Assembly (NCBI GenBank): GCA_000719025.1 | Contig: JODP01000027.1 | Span: 25,900 to 89,899 of the forward strand | Source of the DNA: Kineosporia aurantiaca JCM 3230 | GTDB taxonomy: Bacteria; Actinomycetota; Actinomycetes; Actinomycetales; Kineosporiaceae | DNA: 64,000 nt | Direction: 5' to 3' | In this document: one piece after another, positions 18,944-27,584 of the stretch | Layout of the letters: each line of letters opens with the position of its first letter | Position numbering within the stretch: the first letter of the stretch is position 1 | Position numbers and translations under genes: made by a program | Notes under the pieces: model-generated | The model's input: only the letters and a program-made list of their open reading frames with translations | Told to the model about the DNA's origin: nothing | Database searches by the model: none

Positions 18944-19544
18944 AGGGACACTCCATTCGAAAAGTGATGCGGATACCTATCGGTGCGGTCGCCGGTAGGC
19001 GGTAATCCAGGTCGGCGGCTGCGCGACAGAGGTTCGACGAATTCAAATTGGCGCTACCGGAAAACGTGCGGCCAGATGGCAGCCGGCCATCAAAGGTCGA
19101 CGAACAATGTGCTTCCACTGGTTCCTGAGTGCGTCAATTCATCCGTTGCGACGCCGCCGCGAATCATGCTGCCAAGAAGGCCACTTCACGGGATTGCACG
19201 GCACGTGTCGGCCCCCTGTTGAGACGTCCTGGAAGGGTGGTCGTCGCCGATAGTGGCAGATCGGCCGGAGAGCGACCTGGGCCTAAAGTCCCATGCCCGA
19301 GGCATGACGAAAAAGGTCGCGACATACCGCGACCGACGTGGCCAGCGCTGGCCCTTCAGCCTACGTCATCATTTGGTTAAGCAATGGCAGGGGCCGGAGC
19401 GAATAAGTGCACGGGTGCTTAATGTGGCGTCGCAAGATCATTGAGCGCAACCGGAGGGCCTGGTGGGCAGTCACGGCGCAGAACGAGGCCCAGCCCTGCG
19501 GGACCCTTGCGGTATCGCCCAGCACTCGGCTCCGTGACCGGTTC
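18944..19544. other. Intergenic stretch without a gene
   Basis: Only short frames without motifs are present on either strand. Local G+C is lower around 19340-19430. It includes the promoter of the DUF1996 gene near 18950. Nothing else is supported. Confidence 0.5.
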
Positions 19545-19835
19545 CTAACCATTGACCACAGCGTGCCGCGCGGGGTTAAAAGCCGCTAACACGGCGATGA
19601 CTCTTGGTTGGCGCGGCGGTCTTGTCAGCCCGGGAGACCACGGCGCGAAGCCGTCAATTGTGTCGAGCGGCGAACGGAACCAGGCCCGGGCACGTCGGCC
19701 CAGCTCACTCAGCAGCGCAGTCTTACTCACCCCTTCGTCGCCCTCGACCACCAGAGTTCGCCGGTCTCCCATCAGCAGGTCCGTGAGCCGATCGATATGG
19801 TGCGACCGGCCGACGAGGTGGTGGGCAGAGTCCAT
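19545..19835 (-). pseudogene. N-terminal fragment of an AAA/LuxR-type ATPase
   Basis: The 96-residue frame begins MDSAHHLVGRSHHIDRLTDLL and has a P-loop-like VVEGDEGVSKTALLSEL, the opening of LAL-type regulators and STAND ATPases (compare LRGVAGIGKSALL in the LuxR gene at 41.6 kb). The invariant Gly before Lys is Ser here. Sequence similarity ends within about 70 residues and the rest of the ATPase is missing. It reads as a truncated relic. Confidence 0.6.
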
Positions 19836-19935
19836 GCCGAAATTGTAAGACTCGTTCGGCTGATGCAGGTGTTGCTGGCCTTCGACCCGGTGGTGCGGCT
19901 CCGGCCGGGCAGACTCCCCGGGCCGGGGGGTCGAG

Positions 19936-19974
19936 CGAGTGGCGGGATCCGGTTCGGCGGTTATGTTGGGGATG
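19936..19974. repeat. 39-bp block, copy A
   Basis: These 39 bases are identical to 38179-38217. Each lies about 310 bases upstream of a copy of the same small membrane-protein gene. The sequence between block and gene is only partly conserved, so the block itself seems constrained or recently exchanged. Confidence 0.8.
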
Positions 19975-20242
19975 CCATCACAGGGTCAAGCTATGGCCTT
20001 TTCGTGCTGGGTCATCAACTGTGTTGCCGGCCCGATGAGCAACCCGCGCCCCCATCGGGACCGGGTGCGGCGCCATCGGTCTCCCCGAACGTCTTTCACC
20101 GCTCCTCAGCTGTGCGCTGTATTCGTCCTGGTCTTCGGGCTGTCGATGATGCTCCCGTCCTGACCCGAGCCCGGCTGCGTGTCCGCAGCCGCAACCGTCA
20201 CTGAGAGGGACTGGCCCTCGAGCATTCTCGTGAGAGTGGATC

Positions 20243-20853
20243 ATGAAACTTTATCAAGGCGTGTGGTTCGCCGTCGCGATGCTGCTGGGGCGATCTGCGC
20301 CGTGTACGCCGTGATCGTGTTCCCGGTCGGCTTGGTGATCACCGGGGCGTTCTGCGGTGCGCTGACGGCCGGTACCGCGGCCGGCCTGGCTTCCGCGGAC
20401 TTGACGGAGCGGCAGCTGTGGGCGCGGTGTCTGCGCGTCGCGCGCAACGCGGCCGCAATCGTGGTCGCCACGATGGGGATGATGCACGCCAGTGGCTGGT
20501 CGGGGTTCCTGCTGATTCTGGTCCTGGCGGCCGCGTCGCCACCTTCCCTCCGATGGGTCGTGCGACGTCTGGACTCGTCCATCTCACCGGCCCACCCCTC
20601 GGTGGGTGCCCCGCGGGAGGGCTCCGGTCGCTTCGCGTGGGGGTCGCCGGCTCTGATGACCGACCACCAGCTGAGCTTCACCTGGCGTCTGAGCTGGCTG
20701 CAGGTGGGGCTCACCAACAGCCCCAGGGAGTTGCTGCACCTGGTCGAGCATCGGTCCGCCCTGCTGGATGAGATGCACCATCGCGATCCCGAAGGCTTCG
20801 GCCGGTGGCTGCGGACCGTCCCTCACCCCGCCAGCGACCCCTACCGGATCTGA
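20243..20853 (+). pseudogene. Membrane protein of unknown family, copy A (frameshifted)
   Basis: Aligned with the intact paralogue at 38525, the start is ATG at 20243 (MKLYQGVWFAVAM), after the same GAGAGTG upstream element. The frame breaks at 20287-20290, where four G replace five in copy B; beyond it the protein matches B to the last residue (HPASDPYRI). The two hydrophobic segments (AVYAVIVFPVGLVITGAFCG; GFLLILVLAAASP) and the conserved C-terminus with MTDHQLSFTWRLSWLQVGL are kept. A frame starting at 20179 avoids the break but replaces the conserved N-terminus. A G-run sequencing error is possible. Confidence 0.7.
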
Positions 20854-21000
20854 CGCCCTCGACCCCACCGGCCAGCAACCCGGTTGGGACATCCGCGCCC
20901 AATAAAAGAACTATTCAGACCTGCTTTGTATAGAATGTCCGCGAGCCATCCGCGAACAGCACTCATCGCAGGCCCCGGCCAGGGGCCGGGCAGGGGATGA

Positions 21001-22164
21001 ATGACGACGGTCAGCCGACGGACAGTGCTACGCGGCTCACTCGCGGCCGGACTGGCCGGGCCTGCCCTTCTGATGGGCGCACCGGCGCGAGCTGACGGTC
21101 CGATCGTCAAGCCCCTGCCGCCGGAGTTGTTCACGGTGTTCGGCACCAATGCCGAGACGCGCTGGGAAGCCATGCAAGGCATGGGCTATCACACGCCAAT
21201 CGATCGGTTCTTCGTCCGTAACCACACCGCCACGCCGCTGATCGACCACCGCACCTGGCAGTTGGATGTGCATGGCAGCGGGGTTCGGCGTCCCTTGCGG
21301 CTCAGCTATGCCGATCTGCGGGCGCTGCCGACCCGGGAGGTGTCCGCCTTCATCGAATGCACGGGTAACGGGCGCAGCTTCTTCACCTCGCAGCAGGGTC
21401 AGGCCGTGACGGGTACGGCGTGGAAGCTGGGCGCGGTGGGAGTGGCCCGCTGGCGGGGAGTCCCGTTGTCCCACGTGCTTCGCCTGGCCGGTGTGACCCG
21501 TGAGGCGGTCGACGTGATGCCGGTCGGGCTGGACGCGGAGTGGGTGGACGGGGGAGTGAACCGTGGGCACGTACGGCGGCCGCTGCCCATCGCCAAAGCC
21601 TTGGACGACGTGCTGCTCGCCTACGAGATGAACGGCGAGCTATTGCCTCCCGACCACGGGTTTCCGGTGCGCGTCGTCGTTCCTTCGTGGATCGGTATTG
21701 CGTCGATCAAGTGGCTCGGCAGCGTGGAAGTCTCCAGCGAGCCGCTGAGTTCGCCCTGGGACACGAACTACTACCGGCTGTTCGGCCCGGATTATCCGCC
21801 GGAAGGCAGCGCTCCGCTCACCCAGCAGGTGGTGAAGAGCGCCTTCGAGTTGCCCTTTCCGGCCACCTTGGCATCGGGCCCACAGGTGCTCGGCGGACGC
21901 TCGTGGTCGGGTGGCGGCCGGATCCGGCACGTGGAGGTCAGCACCGACGGGGCCGCCACCTGGCACCGCGCGATTCCGCACGGCGTCGCCGGCGGCGAGG
22001 GCTGGCTGCGGTGGCGCTTCCCGTGGCGGCCCCAGCCCGGCTCTTACGAACTGCGGGCCCGGGCGGTGGACGAGCACGGTCACACCCAGCCGGAGACGGC
22101 AGAGTTCAACACCCTGGGCTATCTCTTCGACGCCGTGGTGCGGCATCCCGTCACCGTGGTCTGA
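21001..22164 (+). CDS. Tat-exported molybdopterin-dependent sulfite-oxidase-like enzyme
   Basis: 387 residues. The N-terminus SRRTVLRGSLAAGLAGPALL is a twin-arginine signal, so the enzyme is folded with its molybdopterin in the cytoplasm and exported. The oxidoreductase molybdopterin domain follows (YHTPIDRFFVRNHTATP, WQLDVHG, LPTREVSAFIECTGNGRSFF), with the molybdenum-ligating Cys at residue 120. A C-terminal dimerisation domain follows (RIRHVEVSTDGAATWHRA, WRFPWRPQPGSYELRARAVDEHG), as in SoxC/SorA-type sulfite dehydrogenases. No cytochrome partner lies nearby, so the electron acceptor is unknown. The gene sits between the locus A membrane protein and a GGDEF fragment, which copy B lacks, and so looks like a local insertion. 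Confidence 0.9.
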   Translation: MTTVSRRTVLRGSLAAGLAGPALLMGAPARADGPIVKPLPPELFTVFGTNAETRWEAMQGMGYHTPIDRFFVRNHTATPLIDHRTWQLDVHGSGVRRPLRLSYADLRALPTREVSAFIECTGNGRSFFTSQQGQAVTGTAWKLGAVGVARWRGVPLSHVLRLAGVTREAVDVMPVGLDAEWVDGGVNRGHVRRPLPIAKALDDVLLAYEMNGELLPPDHGFPVRVVVPSWIGIASIKWLGSVEVSSEPLSSPWDTNYYRLFGPDYPPEGSAPLTQQVVKSAFELPFPATLASGPQVLGGRSWSGGGRIRHVEVSTDGAATWHRAIPHGVAGGEGWLRWRFPWRPQPGSYELRARAVDEHGHTQPETAEFNTLGYLFDAVVRHPVTVV

Positions 22165-22341
22165 GCCGGGCGTCAGTGGTCGTCGAGATTGCGGACGACG
22201 TAATTCGCGCCGCCGCTCGCCTTGGCCTCGTACATGGCGGTGTCGGCGACCCGAAGGACGTCCGCGGCCGGGAGGTAGCCGGAGGTCAGGGCCACGCCGA
22301 TGCTGGCCCCGATCCGGGCTTGCGGATGAGGGGTGCCGCTA
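22150..22341. repeat. GGDEF 3'-end repeat, copy A
   Basis: This stretch is nearly identical to 39141-39335 (a handful of differences over about 190 bases). Similarity ends abruptly at GGGTGCCGCTA in both copies. It encodes the last 60 or so residues of a GGDEF domain on the minus strand. Confidence 0.8.
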
Positions 22342-22376
22342 CGGGCGAGCACGTCGACGTCGGTGGCGGCGATCAC
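22173..22376 (-). pseudogene. C-terminal fragment of a GGDEF domain
   Basis: The frame encodes IGASIGVALTSGYLPAADVL and ADTAMYEAKASGG, the closing helices of a diguanylate cyclase domain, and ends DDH. The catalytic GG(D/E)EF loop and everything upstream are absent: the MBL-fold gene starts in the opposite direction at 22400. It cannot make c-di-GMP. The near-identical 3' end in copy B belongs to a long sensor protein. Confidence 0.85.
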
Positions 22377-22399
22377 CGACTGAGGGAACTGCCCGCACC

Positions 22400-23950
22400 A
22401 TGAAGACGAAGATCGTCAGGATCCCGGTTCTCGGTCACCATCTGATCAACACGTACCTGCTGCTGGGCCGCAAGCCGATCCTGGTCGACTGTGGCATCCC
22501 CGGCAGCGCCGATCGGGTCTACGAGGGCATCGTCGAAGCCGGGGTCGATCCGGCCGATCTGGCCATGATCGTGCTCACCCATGCCCACATCGATCACTTC
22601 GGTGCCGCCAACGACCTGCACCGGCGCACCGGCGCGCCGGTGGCCGCCCACGAGGGCGACCTGCCCGCCTACCGGGCCGGGCATGCCGATTCCGCGCAGC
22701 GGCAACCCATGGGTGTCTTCGGGCGCATCTTTGCCCGGACCCCGCCCCCCAACGCGTCCACCGATCCGCTGAACCCGCAGATCGTCCTCACGGGCGACTA
22801 TGGCCTGAATGAGCACGGTGTCGACGCCCGCATCATCCACACTCCCGGGCACACTCCCGGATCGGTGTCGGTGCTGCTGGACCAGGGCGATCTGATCGCC
22901 GGGGACATGCTCTCGGGTGGGTTCCTGGGTCTGCTGCGCTACCGCCCTTCCTACCCTCCCTTCCACGACGATCGGGAGCAGGCTCTGGACAGCCTCCAGG
23001 GCGCCCTGAATCTGCAGCCGCACACCCTGCACCTCGGCCACGGCGGCCCGATGCAGTCCGAGCGGGTGCAGCGCTGGCTCGATCACCAGCAACCCCGAGC
23101 AGGCGGCGAACGTCCTGGCCGTAGAGACGGCACCACCCGCTTTTCACCCCATCAGCTGCGCTCTGCGCCGGCGACCGGCATGGACGCCGGGTCACCTTCG
23201 AACACCCCCTCCAGAACGAGAAAGCGAGTCAGCATGTCTGACGCAACCAGCAGTACTCCGACCGTCGTCCTGGTCCACGGCGCCTTCGCCGACGCCTCGG
23301 GCTTCGCCTCGGTGATCGGCGAACTCGAGGCCGACGGCATCAGCGTCCGGGCCTGGGCCAACCCGCTGCGCGGTCTGGGCACCGACGCCGCCGCTCTGCA
23401 GGCCTTCGTGGGTGCCATCCAGGGCCCGGTCGTGCTGGTCGGCCATTCCTACGGCGGCGCCGTGATCACGCAGGCCTCGGCCGGCCTGCAGAACGTCCAG
23501 TCGCTCGTCTACCTGGCTGCTTTCGGTCTCGACGAGGGCGAGAGCGGCCTGAGCGTGCAGGCGGACTTCCCGGCCACGCTGCTGGCCAGCAACGCCCGCC
23601 CTTCCTCCTACGACGCGCCCGGCGCGGCCGGTGGCCCCGACCTGTTCATCGACCACGACCTGTTCCGCGAAACCTTCTGCGCGGACATCCCCGTCGGTGT
23701 CGCCTCCGTACTGGCGGCCAGCCAGCGTCCCCTGGCCGCCGCCGCCCTGGGCGAGCCGTGCACCGCGTCCGGCTGGAAGAACATCCCGTCCTGGTTCCTG
23801 ATCTCCGACCAGGACGGCGCGATCCACCCGGACGTGCAGCGGTTCATGGCCGAGCGGATGAAGGCCACCACCGAGACCATCCAGGCTTCCCACGTGGCGT
23901 TCATGTCCCAGCCGGTCACGGTCGCCGGGTTCATCAAAAAGGCGCTCTGA
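22400..23950 (+). CDS. MBL-fold hydrolase fused in frame to alpha/beta hydrolase
   Basis: A single frame of 516 residues. Residues 1-230 are a metallo-beta-lactamase fold: THAHIDH (H61, H63, D65, H66), TPGHTPGS, AGDM and LGHGG give the two-zinc site of a glyoxalase II/lactonase-like hydrolase. A 50-residue Arg/Pro/Ser-rich stretch of linker or read-through character (about 230-278) joins it to a complete alpha/beta hydrolase from M279. No stop separates them. The start is ATG at 22400 with GAGGGA about ten bases upstream. The linker looks like translated spacer DNA, so a lost stop or an indel is as likely as a selected fusion. Confidence 0.7.
   Translation: MKTKIVRIPVLGHHLINTYLLLGRKPILVDCGIPGSADRVYEGIVEAGVDPADLAMIVLTHAHIDHFGAANDLHRRTGAPVAAHEGDLPAYRAGHADSAQRQPMGVFGRIFARTPPPNASTDPLNPQIVLTGDYGLNEHGVDARIIHTPGHTPGSVSVLLDQGDLIAGDMLSGGFLGLLRYRPSYPPFHDDREQALDSLQGALNLQPHTLHLGHGGPMQSERVQRWLDHQQPRAGGERPGRRDGTTRFSPHQLRSAPATGMDAGSPSNTPSRTRKRVSMSDATSSTPTVVLVHGAFADASGFASVIGELEADGISVRAWANPLRGLGTDAAALQAFVGAIQGPVVLVGHSYGGAVITQASAGLQNVQSLVYLAAFGLDEGESGLSVQADFPATLLASNARPSSYDAPGAAGGPDLFIDHDLFRETFCADIPVGVASVLAASQRPLAAAALGEPCTASGWKNIPSWFLISDQDGAIHPDVQRFMAERMKATTETIQASHVAFMSQPVTVAGFIKKAL
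23234..23950 (+). CDS. Alpha/beta hydrolase (likely independent start inside the fusion frame)
   Basis: 239 residues from ATG 23234, with GAG-containing purines 5-15 bases upstream. It matches the EstA/salicylate-esterase-like group: TVVLVHGAFADASG (oxyanion loop), nucleophile elbow GHSYGG with Ser72, acid near SDQDGA and His220 in ASHVAF. Such enzymes hydrolyse small esters; the substrate is unknown. It is a paralogue of the gene at 44435 in locus B, sharing PTVVLVHGAFADA and GHSYGGA. If the upstream frame is really terminated, this is the natural gene; otherwise it is the C-terminal half of the fusion. Confidence 0.8.
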   Translation: MSDATSSTPTVVLVHGAFADASGFASVIGELEADGISVRAWANPLRGLGTDAAALQAFVGAIQGPVVLVGHSYGGAVITQASAGLQNVQSLVYLAAFGLDEGESGLSVQADFPATLLASNARPSSYDAPGAAGGPDLFIDHDLFRETFCADIPVGVASVLAASQRPLAAAALGEPCTASGWKNIPSWFLISDQDGAIHPDVQRFMAERMKATTETIQASHVAFMSQPVTVAGFIKKAL

Positions 23951-24052
23951 CCGCAGAACTCGATGTCTGGCCCGGATCCGGCGCTCGCTGCCAGGATCCG
24001 GGCCAGGCCCGTTCGGTCGGGCGTGGCCGGGACGACCCTGGATGAGAATGCG

Positions 24053-24622
24053 CTACGACGTCACGGCGGCCGGTGTAGCTGATGCTCGTGAGGCGGCAGC
24101 CTCCGTCGCGACAAGGTCGGCGTTCTCGTGCGCGTGCAGCCAGGCGTTGAAGCCCTCAGCCGACAACGGTTTCGCATGCAGGTAGCCCTGCGTCTCGTCG
24201 CAGGCCAGTCCGGCCAGCGCCGCCAGGGTCAGGGTGTCATCCACGCCCTCGGCGACCACCCGCAGCTGCAGATCGTGGGCCAGGGCGATGGTGTTGGCCA
24301 CGATCGCGGCCGCCCGGGGATCGGTGAGCAGGTCCACGGTGAAGGAGCGGTCGAGCTTGAGCTCGCTGACCGGCAGCTGACGCAGCTGCGTCAGGGACGA
24401 GTATCCGGTGCCGAAGTCGTCGATGCTCACCTGCGCGCCCAGGGCCCGCAGGGCCTCCACAACGGCCAGGCTGCGGTCCGGCTCCCGCAGCAGGGCGGTC
24501 TCGGTGACCTCCAGGACGAGCGAGGTCGCTGACACCTGGTAGCGCGTGAGCAGGTCCTCGACCAGTCGCGGCAGCGAAGCGTCCAAAAGAGTTCCCGCCG
24601 CAAGGTTCACCGAGACCCGCAC
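24053..24622 (-). pseudogene. EAL-domain (c-di-GMP phosphodiesterase) C-terminal fragment
   Basis: Clear EAL sequence is present: RVSVNLAAGTLLD, LVLEVTETALL, SIDDFGTGYSSL, LKLDRSF, VVAEGVDD, CDETQGYLHAKPL. The first third of the domain, including the E-x-L signature, is absent, and similarity stops near 24640 where a different gene begins. Missing the first catalytic Glu, the product should not hydrolyse c-di-GMP. Together with the GGDEF pieces it suggests that GGDEF-EAL genes were broken here by rearrangement. Confidence 0.85.
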
Positions 24623-24647
24623 ATCGCGCCCGGCCGCCCGGTGCCGG

Positions 24648-25022
24648 TCAGCTCGTCGGACCCACCGAGATGGCCGTCAGTGAGGCCAGGACCAGAATGA
24701 TGGCGGCCGCGCTCTGGGCAGCCAGCACCTGCTGGGGCCAGGCCACCGCGGAGAGCCAGAACCCGTGCGTGGGGGGAGAGGTCCAGGCCAGAACGCAGCC
24801 GATCATGGCGGTGACCACCAGCACCGAACTGGTCCCGTTGAACAGGTCGTCCGGGTCGACGCCCGTGCTGTCGCGGCTCAGGCGCACGACCGCCCTGTAG
24901 GCCCACGGGAAGGCGAGCAACGTCCCCAGCGTGATCGGCACCGCCATGACACAGGCGTCCGTGGACACCGTCGCCAGCAGCGCCATCGCCAATCCACTCG
25001 TGGTCAGAACGCCCCCGGCCAC
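24648..25022 (-). CDS. Small membrane protein, possibly a fragment
   Basis: 124 residues with three or four hydrophobic segments (TLLAFPWAYRAVVRL; SVLVVTAMIGCVLAW; FWLSAVAWPQQVLAAQSAAA; IILVLASLTAISV). The start is GTG at 25022 with only a weak purine stretch upstream. No family is recognised. The gene stops exactly where the EAL fragment begins and is flanked on the other side by a hydrolase fragment, so it may itself be a displaced piece. Confidence 0.45.
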   Translation of the reverse strand: MAGGVLTTSGLAMALLATVSTDACVMAVPITLGTLLAFPWAYRAVVRLSRDSTGVDPDDLFNGTSSVLVVTAMIGCVLAWTSPPTHGFWLSAVAWPQQVLAAQSAAAIILVLASLTAISVGPTS

Positions 25023-25045
25023 CCTGATCAGACTTTTCCGAAGGA

Positions 25046-25419
25046 TTGCTCACCGGGCAGGTCGGCTACTTCCTGAGGAACTTCTACCCGCTCGTCTCGA
25101 AGGTGCCCGCCGGTGACGTTGCCGAATACACCCGGGTCTACTCACGACCGCAGGTCCTGCACAACGGCATGGACTTCTACCGTGACTGGCCGACGGTCGA
25201 CGAGAACAACGCGGTGCTGATGAGGAAGCCGCTGGCCATCCCGGTGCGCCTGCTGAGTATGGACCTGATTCCCAAGTGCACTGCGCTGTCGCAGAAATCC
25301 ATGAAGAACGCCGCTCCCTCCGCGACCGGTACTGCGGTGCCAGGCGCCGGTCACTGGCTCGCGGAGGACGCCCCAGGCGGGTCATCTCCGAGATCAACAA
25401 GTTCTACCCGGTGTCCTGA
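25046..25419 (+). pseudogene. Alpha/beta hydrolase (epoxide-hydrolase-like) fragment
   Basis: YFLRNFYPLVSK, AEYTRVYSRPQVLHNGMDFYRDW and VPGAGHWLAEDAP match the cap and catalytic-His region of epoxide-hydrolase-like enzymes. The N-terminal two thirds with the nucleophile are missing. After EDAP the frame must shift to reach RRVISEINKFYPVS and the TGA at 25417-25419. It is a relic. Confidence 0.7.
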
Positions 25420-25438
25420 CCGGTCCGCGACGAGCGCG

Positions 25439-26461
25439 TCAGACCCCGGGCAGTTCCCGCCCGGACTCTGGCCACTCTTCGATCGTCTCCGCCGCGGATC
25501 CAAAAGGTTTAATGGGAAACAACTCACCCGTGACGAGGCCGCGAACGTGAGTCCGGTAAGCGCCCGGTGAAAAGCCGCGATCGCGAGCGAAGGCACGGGT
25601 GAACGAGGGAACGGACTGGTAACCCACGCGGGCCGCGATGTCCTCGATCGTGTCTCGGGTGTCGCGCAGGAGGGCTGCGGCCAGGTCCATCCGCCACTGG
25701 CTGACGTACTTCGACGGGCTCAGGCCCATGCTTGACTGGAAACGCCGGGCCAGGGTAGCTCGGGACACCGAGATGTTCGAGGCCAGTGTTTCTACGGTCC
25801 AGTCTGCTGCTGGGTCGAGGTGTATGTGCTCAACAGCCCTGCGGACCACTGCATCCTCGACCCACCCGAGCCAGGTTCCTCGTTGTTGCCCCGGATTCAG
25901 CGACGACCAGGCCCGCACCAGCTGAATGAGCACGATCTCGATGAACCCCTCCACAATCGTCGGCGTGCCCAACTGCGAGCGCGACAGCTCTTGTTCCATC
26001 AGCCGGATGACGTCGACCATGTAGGCGCCTTCGATTATTCCCCTGCGAATGTGGACCACGCCAGGCATTTCGTCCAGGACCTGCGTCCTCATCGAGTGAT
26101 CACAGTCGTAGAAGATGGTCAGCAGACGGGTGTCCATGGCGCCGGAACCCAGGCGCAACAGCTCGTGATCGTCCCACGCATAACCACTTTGGACGTGGTA
26201 GGCGCCGACTGGGGACATGGCGCCCGAGACATCACTCAAACGGTGTGACGTGCCTGCGGGCACGATGACCACATCACCGGCCTTCAGTTCCAGCTCCTTC
26301 CCACCGGACGGGCCGAACCAGACCGCCCCATCGAGGACGGCGTGCATGACCATGCCCGGGAAGTCTGACAGTTCGGTCGCCCAGCCCCGGCCGGCGGCGA
26401 TCCGGGGGCCCAGGGTGCCGCGAAAGCCCGAGAGTCGTAGCACTTCCGTAATCAGGTCCAC
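25439..26461 (-). CDS. AraC-family regulator with N-terminal cupin
   Basis: 340 residues from GTG 26461 (VDLITEVLRLSGFRG, the usual opening of the cupin_6 AraC group); the frame is open further upstream without family sequence. The N-terminal effector domain shows LKAGDVVIVPAGTSHRL. The C-terminal 100 residues hold two helix-turn-helix units (WTVETLASNISVSRATLARRF; DTIEDIAARVGYQSVPSFTRAF). It is divergent from the SDR gene at 26589, across 127 bp, which is the likely target. The MMPL exporter downstream may belong to the same regulon. Confidence 0.88.
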   Translation of the reverse strand: MDLITEVLRLSGFRGTLGPRIAAGRGWATELSDFPGMVMHAVLDGAVWFGPSGGKELELKAGDVVIVPAGTSHRLSDVSGAMSPVGAYHVQSGYAWDDHELLRLGSGAMDTRLLTIFYDCDHSMRTQVLDEMPGVVHIRRGIIEGAYMVDVIRLMEQELSRSQLGTPTIVEGFIEIVLIQLVRAWSSLNPGQQRGTWLGWVEDAVVRRAVEHIHLDPAADWTVETLASNISVSRATLARRFQSSMGLSPSKYVSQWRMDLAAALLRDTRDTIEDIAARVGYQSVPSFTRAFARDRGFSPGAYRTHVRGLVTGELFPIKPFGSAAETIEEWPESGRELPGV

Positions 26462-26588
26462 GGCAGCACCATACAACGCTCGCGTAATGCGACGAACGGA
26501 TAAGAAACGCGCTTCATACGGGCATGGCCCCGCGCCTGCCACCTCTTTACCTTGAGTCAAGTCATGTGGGCTCGAGTAGGAGGAGAAC

Positions 26589-27347
26589 ATGAAACTGCAG
26601 GGGTCAACCGCATTGGTGACGGGGGTCGGCGCCGGCAACCTGGGCCAGTATTTCGCGCAGCAATTGATTGCTCGCGGCGCCGCCAAGGTCTACGCAACGG
26701 CACGTCGACCCGGACTCATCAATGTTCCCGGCGTCGAAGTGCTTCATCTCGACCTGACCAATGATGCCACGATCGAGAAAGCAGCACGTCTGGCGGCCGA
26801 CACCGACCTCCTCGTGAACAACGCGTCAATGTTCGAAGCGGGGGACAATTTTCTGCACGGAGACCTGGAGGTAATGCAACGGGCGTTCGACACGAATGTG
26901 TTCGGCACCCTCAGGGTCGTTCGGGCATTTGCTCCAGTGCTCGCGCGCGCGGATGGGGGCGGGGCGATCCTGAACGTGCTGTCGGCCATGGCGTGGTCGA
27001 ACTTCCAAGGGCTCAACGTGTACGGAGCGTCGAAGGCGGCCGCCTGGAGCATGACTAATGCGCTCCGCGAAGAGCTGGCCGGGCAGGGGACTCAGGTCAC
27101 CGGCCTGGTGTTCGGCATGGCAGGAACGCGTTCCATGCGCGATTTCGCTGACTCCATCGCCGGCCGGGGCGCCCTCGACGCCGTGATCACCGCACCGGAA
27201 GAGATTGTGGACATGGCTCTGGACGGAGTCGAGGCCGGGAGCCCAGAAGTACTCGGCGACCAGCTGGCTATTGAGGCGAAGGCAGCGCTCTCGGACGGCC
27301 CCAGGTCGGTGTACGCCGAGTGGGCGGCGAAGCTGCTCCAACCGTGA
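26589..27347 (+). CDS. SDR-family oxidoreductase
   Basis: 252 residues, start ATG with a strong AGGAGGAG six bases upstream. The cofactor loop is TGVGAGNLGQ, then LDLTND, LLVNNAS and catalytic YGASKAA with an upstream Ser in NVLSAMA. It is a classical NAD(P)-dependent carbonyl reductase of unknown substrate. It is divergent from the cupin-AraC gene, a layout common for AraC-controlled reductases. Confidence 0.9.
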   Translation: MKLQGSTALVTGVGAGNLGQYFAQQLIARGAAKVYATARRPGLINVPGVEVLHLDLTNDATIEKAARLAADTDLLVNNASMFEAGDNFLHGDLEVMQRAFDTNVFGTLRVVRAFAPVLARADGGGAILNVLSAMAWSNFQGLNVYGASKAAAWSMTNALREELAGQGTQVTGLVFGMAGTRSMRDFADSIAGRGALDAVITAPEEIVDMALDGVEAGSPEVLGDQLAIEAKAALSDGPRSVYAEWAAKLLQP

Positions 27348-27584
27348 CCCGATAGTCGACGGGCGGGAACATTCAGCCAAGACGCTGGCGTACCGCATTG
27401 TTCACGGTGCATGAGCCTGCAGTCAGCCCTTTCACACCTCGCGTCCGGATGGCTGGCATTTGACCGCGCAGTGCCGGCCTTCACCGTTGAGGATCGACCC
27501 TACGGCGGGCTCCGTCGGATCCTCCTGCCAACTCAGGCACGTCGATCTCGGCGCCGCCAAAACACCTGCAAAGAGGAATTCGAA

